A stretch of DNA of 60,062 bases from Pseudomonadota bacterium. GTDB lineage: Bacteria; Pseudomonadota; Gammaproteobacteria; Steroidobacterales; Steroidobacteraceae. Positions within the stretch are counted from its first letter, which is position 1, and each line of letters begins with the position of its first letter. The DNA lies in NCBI GenBank assembly GCA_963205255.1, contig CAUJIK010000096.1:1-60062 (forward strand), written 5' to 3'. The position numbers and the translations under genes are program-made. The notes beneath the pieces were generated by a model that searched no databases, was not told the DNA's origin, and saw only the letters and a program-made list of their open reading frames with translations. Below are positions 17,517-27,639 of the stretch, one piece after another.

Positions 17517-18014
17517 TCAAATCTGGCTGAGGTCCGGCGGCACGACGAGCAAGGGATGCGCGTCGCGATCAAAGCACTGCCACAACTCGCCGACCGTCCG
17601 CTGCTGCACCGGATGCACCAGCTGTGGCACCAACTCCGCCAGCGGCCCCAGCATGAACGCCCAGCGCATCAGATCCGGCCGCGGCAGCTTGAGCCCCGGC
17701 GCATCCTGCACCACCTCGCCAAACAGCAGCATGTCCAGGTCCATGGCGCGCGGCGCCCAGCGCGGTGCATCGCGCTCGCGGCCGCACTGTTGTTCGATCA
17801 GTTCCAGCTCCCGCTTGAGCTGCGCAGGCTCGCCCGCCACCGGCACCTCGGCAACGAAGTTGACGAAGTCCGGCCCCTCGAAACCCACCGCGGCATTGCG
17901 ATAGCAGCGCGAAAAGCGCGTGCCCGGATAGCGCTCCCGCAGCAGCTGCGCGGCAAGCACCAGGTTCCGTTCCGCATCGAGGTTGCTGCCCCCCGATACA
18001 TAGGCCAGTGTCAC
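17517..18014 (-). CDS. folK: 2-amino-4-hydroxy-6-hydroxymethyldihydropteridine diphosphokinase
   Basis: A 165-residue enzyme transferring pyrophosphate from ATP to 6-hydroxymethyl-dihydropterin in folate synthesis. The family signature is intact: YVSGGSNLDAERNL at the start, FEGPDFVNFVAEV, and RWAPRAMDLDMLLFG in the middle, then KLPRPDLMRWAFMLGPLAEL. It starts with GTG and overlaps the folB stop by 4 bases (GTGA), so the two successive steps are translationally coupled. Confidence 0.95.
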   Translation of the reverse strand: MTLAYVSGGSNLDAERNLVLAAQLLRERYPGTRFSRCYRNAAVGFEGPDFVNFVAEVPVAGEPAQLKRELELIEQQCGRERDAPRWAPRAMDLDMLLFGEVVQDAPGLKLPRPDLMRWAFMLGPLAELVPQLVHPVQQRTVGELWQCFDRDAHPLLVVPPDLSQI

Positions 18015-18376
18015 GCGCGACGCCGCTCGATGGACACACCCACATCGCGCGAACCGCGGATGGCGCCGGGCTTGTTGATGGAAAGGCGGATCCAGGCGAT
18101 GTCGAATTCCGCCAGCAGCGCCAGCGCCAGCTTGTGCGCCAGCGTCTCGACCAGATGGAACTGCGCCTCTTCCACGAACCCGATGCAGCGCTTGGCCATG
18201 GACTTGTAGTCCACGGTGCTCGTCACCTCATCGGTCTCGGCCGCGCGCGCGCAATCGACGGGGATCTCGAAATCGATCACCACCGTCTGCTTCACGTGGC
18301 GTTCCCACTCGAAGAAACCGATCGTGGTCTCGACGGCGAGGCCACGCAGGAACACCGTGTCGGAGGACTGCTGCAT
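18011..18376 (-). CDS. folB: Dihydroneopterin aldolase
   Basis: A 121-residue enzyme from ATG 18376; a TTG at 18388 that overlaps the tsaD stop (TTGA) is an alternative giving 125 residues. It converts dihydroneopterin to 6-hydroxymethyl-dihydropterin and glycolaldehyde. Family features are VFLRGLAVETTIGFFEWER, STVDYKSMAKRC, HLVETLAHKLALALL and the C-terminal INKPGAIRG. It is followed directly by folK and preceded by tsaD on the same strand. Confidence 0.93.
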   Translation of the reverse strand: MQQSSDTVFLRGLAVETTIGFFEWERHVKQTVVIDFEIPVDCARAAETDEVTSTVDYKSMAKRCIGFVEEAQFHLVETLAHKLALALLAEFDIAWIRLSINKPGAIRGSRDVGVSIERRRA

Positions 18377-18384
18377 TGGGAGAA

Positions 18385-19407
18385 TCAACCTGTTGTTGTC
18401 AGTTCATTGGCAAGCGGCCACTGGGCGCGCGCCTGCACCGCAAGGTCCGGCGCCACGTCGCCGCGCTTCAGGCGCATGAGACCAGCCACCGCGATCATCG
18501 CGGCATTATCCGTGCAGAACTCGAGGCGCGGGAAGTAAAGCCGCCCGCCGCGGCGGCGCACCTGCCTGCCGAGCCGCTCGCGCAGCAGCTGGTTGGCCCC
18601 CACGCCGCCGGCCACCACCAGGTCACGCAGATGCGTCTGGTCCATGGCGCGCAGCGCCTTGCCCACCAGCGTATCGACGATGGCTTCCTGCACGCTGCTG
18701 GCGATGTCGGCGCGGCGCTCATCGGTGAGCGGCGCGCCGCGCGCCGCCAGCATCACCGCGGTCTTGAGCCCCGAGAAGCTGAACTCGAAACCGGGCCGGT
18801 CGAGCATGGGGCGCGGAAAGTCGAAGGCATCGGGCCGACCCTGCCCGGCCAGACGCGCCAGCTCCGGTCCGCCGGGATAGGGCAGCCCCAGCAGCTTGGC
18901 CGATTTGTCGAAGGCTTCGCCGGCGGCGTCGTCGCGGGTCTCCCCCAGCAGCCGGTACTGCCCCGGCGCGTCGACCTGGATCAACATGGTGTGCCCGCCG
19001 GAAACCAGCAGCGCCAGGTGCGGGAACGGCGGCACCTCGTCTTCCAGCAGCGGGGCCAGCAGATGCCCTTCGAGGTGATGCACCGGCACGGCCGGCACGC
19101 CCAGCGCGTAGGCCAGGCTGGCGCCCAGCGCCGCCCCGGTGAGCAGGGCGCCCACCAACCCGGGACCGGCCGTATAGGCGATCGCGGACAATTCGGCCGG
19201 CGTCGTGCCGGCCTTTTCCAGCGCCGAACGCATCAGCGGCAGCAGCCGCCGGGTGTGGTCTCGGGAGGCCAGCTCCGGCACCACCCCGCCATAAACCCGG
19301 TGCAGGTCCACCTGGCTGAAGATCTCATGGGCCAGGAGCCCCCGCGCCTCGTCCAGCACCGCGACCGCGCTCTCGTCGCAGGAGGACTCGATGGCGAGCA
19401 CCCGCAA
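18385..19407 (-). CDS. tsaD: tRNA N6-adenosine threonylcarbamoyltransferase
   Basis: About 340 residues from TTG 19407 (alternative GTG 19401); the family start [13 protein letters not shown] fixes the region, and no ATG is available. TsaD transfers threonylcarbamoyl to A37 of ANN-decoding tRNAs together with TsaB and TsaE. The metal-binding [12 protein letters not shown], nucleotide-binding LVSGGHTML and [20 protein letters not shown], and [16 protein letters not shown] are all present. It is divergent from rpsU across about 120 bases, the usual position of tsaD beside the rpsU operon. Confidence 0.95.
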   Translation of the reverse strand: MRVLAIESSCDESAVAVLDEARGLLAHEIFSQVDLHRVYGGVVPELASRDHTRRLLPLMRSALEKAGTTPAELSAIAYTAGPGLVGALLTGAALGASLAYALGVPAVPVHHLEGHLLAPLLEDEVPPFPHLALLVSGGHTMLIQVDAPGQYRLLGETRDDAAGEAFDKSAKLLGLPYPGGPELARLAGQGRPDAFDFPRPMLDRPGFEFSFSGLKTAVMLAARGAPLTDERRADIASSVQEAIVDTLVGKALRAMDQTHLRDLVVAGGVGANQLLRERLGRQVRRRGGRLYFPRLEFCTDNAAMIAVAGLMRLKRGDVAPDLAVQARAQWPLANELTTTG

Positions 19408-19526
19408 TGGACAGCCGGACTTCAAGCCTTTAGAATCCCGCACCCGTTTTACCCGTTGCGCCCTGATAAGCGCTTCAAAACAAAGACTTAACCCCGCGCA
19501 AGCGGGCCTTTCGACAAGGATCTGCA
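19408..19526. promoter_or_regulatory. Divergent tsaD / rpsU intergenic region
   Basis: It must hold the promoters of tsaD and of the rpsU operon, though no unambiguous hexamer pair is visible. Right before the rpsU ribosome site (AAGGA) a small hairpin CCCGC (19493-19497) - GCAA - GCGGG (19502-19506) with a GNRA-type loop is followed by CCTTTC; it could be a leader structure. Confidence 0.35.
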
Positions 19527-19745
19527 ATGCCGAGCGTGCGTGTTCGCGAGAATGAGTACTTCGACGTCGCCCTGCGACGCTTCAAGCGCGCCTGTGAAAA
19601 GGCGGGCATTCTCTCGGAGCTGCGCCGGCGCGAATTCTACGAGAAGCCCACGCAGGAGCGTAAGCGCAAGAAGGCGGCCGCGGTGAAGCGCCACATCAAG
19701 CGCAGCTCGCCGCGCACCGAGGGCCGCGCGCCCCGCGCGTCGTAA
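19527..19745 (+). CDS. rpsU: 30S ribosomal protein bS21
   Basis: A 72-residue basic protein: [20 protein letters not shown], then [20 protein letters not shown] and a lysine/arginine-rich tail. bS21 is a small-subunit protein that assists base pairing of the anti-Shine-Dalgarno region. An AAGGA ribosome site precedes the ATG. It is the first gene of the macromolecular-synthesis operon and ends 4 bases before yqeY. Confidence 0.96.
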   Translation: MPSVRVRENEYFDVALRRFKRACEKAGILSELRRREFYEKPTQERKRKKAAAVKRHIKRSSPRTEGRAPRAS

Positions 19746-19749
19746 GATC

Positions 19750-20196
19750 ATGACCGTCAAGGAGCGCCTCCAGGACGACATGAAGTCCGCGATGCGCTCG
19801 GGCGAGAAAGAGCGCCTGGCGACCATTCGCCTCGTGCTCGCCGCCATCAAGCAGCGCGAAGTCGACGAGCGCATCCAGCTCGACGATGTGCAGACCCTCT
19901 CGGTGATCGAGAAGATGGTCAAGCAGCGCAAGGAATCCATCACGCAGTTCGAGGCCGGCGGCCGCGCCGATCTCGTGGCGAAGGAAAACGCGGAACTCGC
20001 GATACTGGAGGCCTACCTGCCCCAGCGCCTCTCCGACGCCGAGGTGGATGCACTGATCGATGCGGCCATCGCCGCTACCGCTGCCGCCTCCATCAAGGAC
20101 ATGGGCAAGGTCGTGGCGCATGTGAAGACCGCCGCCCAGGGCCGCGCCGACATGGCCGTGGTCAGCGGCCGCGTCAAAGCCCGCCTTTCAGGCTGA
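19750..20196 (+). CDS. yqeY: GatB/YqeY domain-containing protein
   Basis: A 148-residue protein: MTVKERLQDDMKSAMRSGEK, LATIRLVLAAIKQREVDERI, and ENAELAILEAYLPQRLSDAE. It resembles the C-terminal helical domain of amidotransferase subunit GatB, which contacts tRNA. The role of the stand-alone form is not established. It follows rpsU within the operon, an arrangement common in proteobacteria. Confidence 0.93.
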   Translation: MTVKERLQDDMKSAMRSGEKERLATIRLVLAAIKQREVDERIQLDDVQTLSVIEKMVKQRKESITQFEAGGRADLVAKENAELAILEAYLPQRLSDAEVDALIDAAIAATAAASIKDMGKVVAHVKTAAQGRADMAVVSGRVKARLSG

Positions 20197-20307
20197 AGCC
20201 CTGCCCGGCCTTCGCCGGCAAGACTGCCAGCGGACAAGCGCGCGGCGGCGATCCGGAGCGGCCCGCGCATAGCAAGATCGCCGATGGCCGCTTAGGCTAG
20301 GTATCCC

Positions 20308-22104
20308 ATGGCCGGCCTCATCCCCCAAGCCTTCATCGACGACCTGATCGGCAAGGCCGACATCGTCGAGATCATCGGCAGTCGCGTGCCGCTGAAAAAA
20401 GCCGGGCGTGAATACCGCGCCTGCTGCCCTTTCCACAACGAGAAGACGCCCTCGTTCTGGGTGAGCCCGGTCAAGCAGTTCTATCACTGCTTCGGCTGCG
20501 GCGCGCATGGCACCGCGCTGGGGTTCCTGATGAATTTCGACCGCCTGCCCTTTCCCGAGGCAGTGGAGGAACTGGCCTCGCGGCTGGGCGTGGAAGTGCC
20601 GCGCGAAGAGACCCCGGGCGCGGCGCCGCTGCGCACCGTGGACGAGGATCTCTACACGCTGATGGGAAAGGCGGCCAACTTCTATCGCGAGCAGCTCGCG
20701 CGCGATGAGCGCGCACGCGGCTATGCGGCGCGGCGCGGCCTCGATGCGCAGGTGATCGAACGCTTCGGCATCGGCTATGCGCCCGATGCTTGGAACGAGG
20801 TGCTCAAGCGCTTCGGCGCCAGCGATGCCTCGCGACAGAAACTCTCCGACACCGGCCTCATCATCGCGCGCGAGAAAGGCGATGGCTGGTACGACCGCTT
20901 CCGCGACCGGCTGATGTTTCCGATCCGCGATGCGCGCGGCCGCGTGATCGCCTTCGGTGGCCGCGTGCTCGATCAGGGTGAACCCAAGTACCTCAACTCG
21001 CCCGAGACCGCGCTGTTCCACAAGGGCCGCGAGCTCTATGGCCTCTACGAAGCGCGCCAGGATCGCGCGCCGCTCAGGCGCCTCATCATCGTCGAGGGCT
21101 ACATGGACGTGGTGCGGCTGCATCAGAGTGGCATCACGCACGCCGTCGCCACACTGGGCACGGCCACCACGCCCGAACATCTCAAGCGCGCCTTCCGTGT
21201 GGTGAGCGAGGTGATCTTCTGCTTCGACGGCGACCGCGCCGGCCGCGCCGCCGCATGGCGCGCCCTGCAGAACGCGCTGCCCGAAGCCACCGCGGGCCGC
21301 GAACTGAAGTTCCTGTTCCTGCCCGAGGGCGAGGACCCGGACACGCTGGTAGGCAAGGAAGGCCGCGCAGGCTTCGAGGCGCGCTATGCCGATGCGCTGC
21401 CACTGTCGGAGTACCTGGTCGCGCATCTGGCCGAATCCATCGACATCCGCCATGCCGACGGCAAGGCACGCTTCGTGGCCGAGGCGCGGCCACTGCTGGA
21501 GCGCATGCCCGCCGGCCCCTATCGTGAGCTGCTGCTGGAGCGCCTGGCGCAGGCCATCGGCGTCAGCGCCGAACGCTTCCTCACCATCGTGGGGCCGGTG
21601 AATGCCGCCGCCGATCCGCGCAGCAGCGGCAGCACCCGCTCCGCCGCGCGGCCACCGGCGCGCACCGCGCACAGCGCCGGCCGCGGCGGCCTGGTGCGTC
21701 AGGCCGTGCAGACCCTGCTGCACTTTCCCGCCCTCGCCACGCGCATCGACGACGGCGACATTGCCGCCCTCGACAGCCTCGACGAACCCGGCATCGAGGT
21801 GCTGCGCGAATTGCTGGCGCAACTGCGCGAACATCCCGCCGCATCCACCGCGCAGGTGCTGGAACGCTGGCGCGAGCACCCCCTGGGCGAACGCCTGGCG
21901 AAGCTTGCGATGAGCGAATCCAACACACCCGACGCCGAAGCCGCCACGCAGGAACTCGTCAACGCCCTGCGCCGGCTCGCGCAGGGCGCCGCGATGAGCG
22001 AGCTGGATGCCCTGATCGAGAAGGAGCAGCGCTCGGGGCTGGAACCTGCGGAGCGCGAACGACTGCGGACACTGCTGCGTGAGTCGCGCGATCCTGCACG
22101 TTGA
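20308..22104 (+). CDS. dnaG: DNA primase
   Basis: A 598-residue primase that makes RNA primers at the replication fork. The N-terminal CHC2 zinc finger is complete (YRACCPFHNEKTPSFWVS, FYHCFGCGAHGTALGF). The RNA-polymerase core includes GGRVLDQGEPKYLNSPET, and the TOPRIM domain reads LIIVEGYMDVVRLHQSG and EVIFCFDGDRAGRAA. The C-terminal part after residue 430 is the DnaB-interacting region. About 110 bases separate it from yqeY. Its last 26 bases overlap the start of dinB. Confidence 0.96.
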   Translation: MAGLIPQAFIDDLIGKADIVEIIGSRVPLKKAGREYRACCPFHNEKTPSFWVSPVKQFYHCFGCGAHGTALGFLMNFDRLPFPEAVEELASRLGVEVPREETPGAAPLRTVDEDLYTLMGKAANFYREQLARDERARGYAARRGLDAQVIERFGIGYAPDAWNEVLKRFGASDASRQKLSDTGLIIAREKGDGWYDRFRDRLMFPIRDARGRVIAFGGRVLDQGEPKYLNSPETALFHKGRELYGLYEARQDRAPLRRLIIVEGYMDVVRLHQSGITHAVATLGTATTPEHLKRAFRVVSEVIFCFDGDRAGRAAAWRALQNALPEATAGRELKFLFLPEGEDPDTLVGKEGRAGFEARYADALPLSEYLVAHLAESIDIRHADGKARFVAEARPLLERMPAGPYRELLLERLAQAIGVSAERFLTIVGPVNAAADPRSSGSTRSAARPPARTAHSAGRGGLVRQAVQTLLHFPALATRIDDGDIAALDSLDEPGIEVLRELLAQLREHPAASTAQVLERWREHPLGERLAKLAMSESNTPDAEAATQELVNALRRLAQGAAMSELDALIEKEQRSGLEPAERERLRTLLRESRDPAR

Positions 22105-23257
22105 CATGGATGCGTTCTACGCGTCCGTGGAGCAGCGGGACGACCCGCGGCTCGCGGGCCTGCCGCTGATCGTGGGCGGCGCGGGTCCGCGCGGCGTGGT
22201 GGCCGCGGCCAGCTATGAAGTGCGCCGTTATGGCGTGCGTTCGGCCATGCCCACACGACGCGCGCTGGAACTGTGCCCGCAGGCGCTCATCGTGCCGCCG
22301 CGCATGGCGCGCTACCGCGAGGTGTCGCGACAGGTGTTCGCGATCTTCGCCCGCTACACGCCCGAGATCGAAGGCCTGTCTCTGGACGAAGCCTATCTCG
22401 ATGTCACGGCGAGCCTGGCATTGCATGGCCCGGCGCCGCACATCGCCGCGCGCATCAAGACCGACATCCAGCGCGAGTGCGCGCTCACGGCTTCAGTCGG
22501 CGTGGCGCCGAACAAGCTCATCGCCAAAATCGCCTCGGATCTGGACAAACCCGATGGCCTCACCGTGGTCAGTGCCGACGCCGTGCACGCGCTGCTCGAT
22601 CCCCTGCCCGTCACGCGCCTGCCCGGCCTGGGCCGCAAGAAGGGACAGGAAGTGCTCGCCGCCGGCCTTGCCACGCTGGGCGAGCTGCGCCGCGCCGACG
22701 ATGCAAGGTTGCGCCGGCTGTTCGGCACCCAGGCGCAGCGCATGCGCGAGCGCGCCGGCGGCATCGATGAACGGCCGGTGCAGAGCGAGCATCGCGAACA
22801 GTCGATCAGCGCCGAGCGCACCTTCGATCACGATCTGCGCGATGGCGCGCCACTGCGCGCCGAGCTGCTGAGGCTCGCCGACCGGACCTCGCAGCGGCTG
22901 CGCCGCGCCAGCCTCTTGGCCGGCTGCGTGACGGTGAAGATCCGCCGCGCCGACTTCAGCACCTTCACCCGCCAGCAGGGCATTCACCCGCACAGCTGCG
23001 ATTCGCGGGTCATCGCAGGCGCGGCGGCCGCCCTGCTTGCCCAATGGAGCCGGGAGAATCCGGGCGCCGCCCTGAGATTGCTGGGCGTAGGCGTCTCGAG
23101 TCTTGCAAAATCGGCACAAATAGACCTTTTTTCGCAGCAAATTCCCGCCGAATCAGCACCTCTTGATCCCGTGCTCGACCGCATCCGCGAGAAATTCGGC
23201 CAGAGCGCCATCTTGCGGGCCGGCAGCGTGGCGCGCGGCGCGCGCGAAAGGCACTGA
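22079..23257 (+). CDS. dinB: DNA polymerase IV (Y family)
   Basis: A 392-residue translesion polymerase starting with GTG 22079 inside dnaG. The catalytic acids are present: [19 protein letters not shown] (first aspartate) and [11 protein letters not shown] (second pair). [19 protein letters not shown] is the steric-gate region, [20 protein letters not shown] the palm, and [18 protein letters not shown] the thumb helix-hairpin-helix. The little-finger domain follows. A C-terminal QIDLF segment at about residue 352 fits a beta-clamp binding motif. Its position between dnaG and rpoD is unusual, and no LexA-type box was found upstream. Confidence 0.94.
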   Translation: MSRAILHVDMDAFYASVEQRDDPRLAGLPLIVGGAGPRGVVAAASYEVRRYGVRSAMPTRRALELCPQALIVPPRMARYREVSRQVFAIFARYTPEIEGLSLDEAYLDVTASLALHGPAPHIAARIKTDIQRECALTASVGVAPNKLIAKIASDLDKPDGLTVVSADAVHALLDPLPVTRLPGLGRKKGQEVLAAGLATLGELRRADDARLRRLFGTQAQRMRERAGGIDERPVQSEHREQSISAERTFDHDLRDGAPLRAELLRLADRTSQRLRRASLLAGCVTVKIRRADFSTFTRQQGIHPHSCDSRVIAGAAAALLAQWSRENPGAALRLLGVGVSSLAKSAQIDLFSQQIPAESAPLDPVLDRIREKFGQSAILRAGSVARGARERH

Positions 23258-23287
23258 ACTTGCAAGGGTTTCCCTGCTGCGGGGACT

Positions 23288-23315
23288 CTTGCAAACAATG
23301 GCGCGGACCCCCACT
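23288..23315 (+). promoter_or_regulatory. Sigma-32-like promoter between dinB and rpoD
   Basis: CTTGCAA (23288-23294, one mismatch to CTTGAAA) is followed after 13 bases by CCCCCACT (23308-23315), near the CCCCATnT consensus. E. coli rpoD also has an internal heat-shock promoter in this operon, but inside dnaG. The match is by eye only. Confidence 0.4.
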
Positions 23316-23369
23316 CACCGCTACAATTACCGGTTCTTTCTCCCCCTGCCACTTCCCGTCGGAGCCCCC

Positions 23370-25553
<2,184 letters not shown>

Positions 25554-25559
25554 CCTCAC

Positions 25560-25584
25560 AAGGCCCGCCACCCAAGCGGGCCTT
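25560..25584 (+). terminator. rpoD terminator
   Basis: AAGGCCCGC (25560-25568) pairs with GCGGGCCTT (25576-25584) around a 7-base loop, followed by TCTCGTTT. A standard intrinsic terminator closing the operon 7 bases after the rpoD stop. Confidence 0.8.
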
Positions 25585-25605
25585 CTCGTTTCAGGCAGGG
25601 CAAGC

Positions 25606-26292
25606 ATGCGCGGTCTGGATTTCAGTTCCTGGCAGACATTGCTCACCACCGTGCTCGGCCTCGCGCTCATCACGCTGGTCGGCGTGGGCATCCGCCTGCT
25701 GGTCATGCAGACCGTGCAGCAGCGCCGCGAGCGCGAGAACCGGCAGATCAACGAGCGGCTGCGCACACTGATCGCGGCCTACAAGACGCTCGGCGGATCG
25801 TTCACCGGCCAGCTCGCCGTGGATCCCACCCATCTGCGCGACCTGCACAGACCGGCCGAAGCCGGTGATCCGGTCACCGCCGAGATGGCTGAATTCTCCA
25901 GCTCCGACCGCTCGCGCCGCATCCGCGATGCCGTCGAAGCCGCGCTGTCCGACGTGATATTGCTGGGCACGGATGAGCAGGTGCGCCTCGCCGCCCAGGC
26001 GGCGTCCTCGCTCGCCGCCGGACAACCCGTGCGCACGGCCGAACTCGTCGTCTCGCTGCGCAACTTCATCCGCGAGGTGCTGGAGCTCGATGCCATCCCC
26101 GTCGGCCTTGCCATTCCCCCCCAGGGACCGGCGCGGCCGGCGAACGCAAAAGGGGGCGGCAAAGGTGAAGGCGGTGGCGAGGGCCGCGGCAAGGGAGGCG
26201 CCGGCGGTCAGGGCATGGGCGGCTCGATGATGGGCATGGGAGTGGGTCTGGGCCTCGGGGCCGGGCGCATCGACGAGCGGGATCAGCCGTAG
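25606..26292 (+). CDS. Hypothetical protein with one N-terminal membrane helix and Gly-rich C terminus
   Basis: A 228-residue protein from ATG 25606. After a short polar start, a single hydrophobic helix (LLTTVLGLALITLVGVGIRL) anchors the protein, followed by a basic helical segment VQQRRERENRQINERLRTLI. A soluble domain with AEFSSSDRSRRIRDAVEAAL and RTAELVVSLRNFIREVLELD follows. The last 50 residues are glycine-rich (GGGKGEGGGEGRGKGG) and methionine/glycine repeats. I do not recognise the family. It follows the rpoD terminator and is probably a separate unit. Confidence 0.7.
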   Translation: MRGLDFSSWQTLLTTVLGLALITLVGVGIRLLVMQTVQQRRERENRQINERLRTLIAAYKTLGGSFTGQLAVDPTHLRDLHRPAEAGDPVTAEMAEFSSSDRSRRIRDAVEAALSDVILLGTDEQVRLAAQAASSLAAGQPVRTAELVVSLRNFIREVLELDAIPVGLAIPPQGPARPANAKGGGKGEGGGEGRGKGGAGGQGMGGSMMGMGVGLGLGAGRIDERDQP

Positions 26293-26383
26293 GCCGCGCC
26301 CCGCGGAATCCCGACCCGTGATTCCGGACACAACGAACCCGGGCCTGATCTGCTAGCGTTGGAAGTGACATAACGCTGGATGC

Positions 26384-26809
26384 ATGGTCATGGCTGACGC
26401 AAAGGATCCCGACAACCCGGCCTCGCCCCCTCAACGGGCAGGCCGAGTGCGCCACGAGGCGGGCGGCCGAGCCGTCTGGGAGTGGGCCGCCGATACCGGC
26501 CGGCACGCACTGGAATCCACCTCACGACTGCTCAAGCGCCTGGAGCTGCCCGGCCTGGAGCTCGAGGACGAGGCAAAGAAACGGGAGCGGGAATCCGCGC
26601 CGCCCCAGCCTCCGACTTTCGGCGGTCCGCGCGCATCCGACCCGATGTCCGGCAACCGCAAGAGCTTCGACCCCTACGACAACCGCGCTCCCGCGCGCCG
26701 GTCCTCGCCCGCAGCAAGACCATCAGTCAAACCGGCCGGGCGGCCGCCTGCGGCGGCCAAACCCCAGAAAAAGCCCGGCCTGTTCGCGCGCCTCTTCGGA
26801 CGACGCTGA
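26384..26809 (+). CDS. Hypothetical basic, disordered protein
   Basis: A 141-residue protein (ATG 26384, or 26390). Residues 20-60 contain RVRHEAGGRAVWEWAADTGR and LESTSRLLKRLELPGLELED, which may be structured. The rest is proline-, alanine- and arginine-rich and probably disordered, ending KKPGLFARLFGRR, a possible amphipathic membrane-contact helix. Upstream there is a small inverted repeat AGCGTT (26355-26360) / AACGCT (26372-26377). Function unknown; it converges on the PpsR gene with 2 bases between stops. Confidence 0.65.
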   Translation: MVMADAKDPDNPASPPQRAGRVRHEAGGRAVWEWAADTGRHALESTSRLLKRLELPGLELEDEAKKRERESAPPQPPTFGGPRASDPMSGNRKSFDPYDNRAPARRSSPAARPSVKPAGRPPAAAKPQKKPGLFARLFGRR

Positions 26810-26811
26810 AT

Positions 26812-27639
26812 TCAGGCGCGGATATGCCGCGCCAGCTTCATGCGGTCGAGGATGCGGCTGGCGATCTCCTCGACGCTGCATTCGGTGACATCGATCCAGG
26901 GGATCTGGTTGCGCGCCATCAGGTCCAGGGCGCTGCGGACCTCGAACTCCACCTGCCCGGCCGAGGCATAGCGGCTGCCGGGACGGCGCTCCTGGCGGAT
27001 CTGCTGCAACCTTGCGGGGCGGACGGTAAGCCCGAACAGCTTGTTGCGGTAGGGCTGCAATTCCCGCGGCAGCTCGCGCTGCTCGAAATCCTCTTCCAGC
27101 AACGGCACGTTCGCGGCGCGGATGCCGTATTGCAGCGCCATGTAGAGCGAAGTGGGCGTCTTGCCCGAACGCGAAACGCCCACCAGGATCACATCGGCGT
27201 TGCGGTAGTCGCGCTGGCCGGCGCCGTCATCATTCGCCAGCGCATAGTTGGTGGCGGCGACGCGGTCCGAATGGGCGGCATCCCCGGCCCACGAATGCAT
27301 GCCCAGACCGGAGACATGCGCCGACGGCCGACCCAGCTCGGCCTCCAGCGGCGCAAGGAAGGCGTCGAAGAAATCCAGCACGAAGGCATCGGCGCCATGC
27401 ACGATGCCGCGGATGGCATCGTCCACCAGCGTGGAAAGCACGATGGGACGCTCGCCATCGCGGCGCGCGATCTCGTTGATGCGCGCCACCACGCCGTGCG
27501 CATCCTGCACACTGGTGACGAAGGGCATGGTCACCGTTCTGGCTTCCAGCCCGCCGAACTGCGACAACAGGCTGTGTCCCAGCGTCTCGGCGGTCAGGCC
27601 CGTGCGGTCCGATACGAAGCAGACCGTGCGGCCGCTCAT
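26812..27639 (-). CDS. ppsR: Phosphoenolpyruvate synthetase regulatory protein (bifunctional kinase/pyrophosphorylase)
   Basis: A 275-residue DUF299 protein from ATG 27639, overlapping the ppsA stop by 4 bases (ATGA). It opens [20 protein letters not shown]; the P-loop-like [20 protein letters not shown] and the downstream [10 protein letters not shown] are conserved. The protein inactivates PEP synthase by ADP-dependent phosphorylation of a threonine and reactivates it by pyrophosphate-forming dephosphorylation. Direct coupling to ppsA supports that role. Frame upstream of the chosen ATG lies within ppsA and is not used. Confidence 0.93.
   Translation of the reverse strand: MSGRTVCFVSDRTGLTAETLGHSLLSQFGGLEARTVTMPFVTSVQDAHGVVARINEIARRDGERPIVLSTLVDDAIRGIVHGADAFVLDFFDAFLAPLEAELGRPSAHVSGLGMHSWAGDAAHSDRVAATNYALANDDGAGQRDYRNADVILVGVSRSGKTPTSLYMALQYGIRAANVPLLEEDFEQRELPRELQPYRNKLFGLTVRPARLQQIRQERRPGSRYASAGQVEFEVRSALDLMARNQIPWIDVTECSVEEIASRILDRMKLARHIRA

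Noticed and set aside
20205-20218. CCGGC-CTTC-GCCGG hairpin between yqeY and dnaG
   Set aside because: Five-base stem without a T run; too weak to call a terminator.
23163-23369. 69-codon N-terminal extension of RpoD
   Set aside because: Overlaps the end of dinB, has no ribosome site, and ATG 23370 has GGAG at good spacing.
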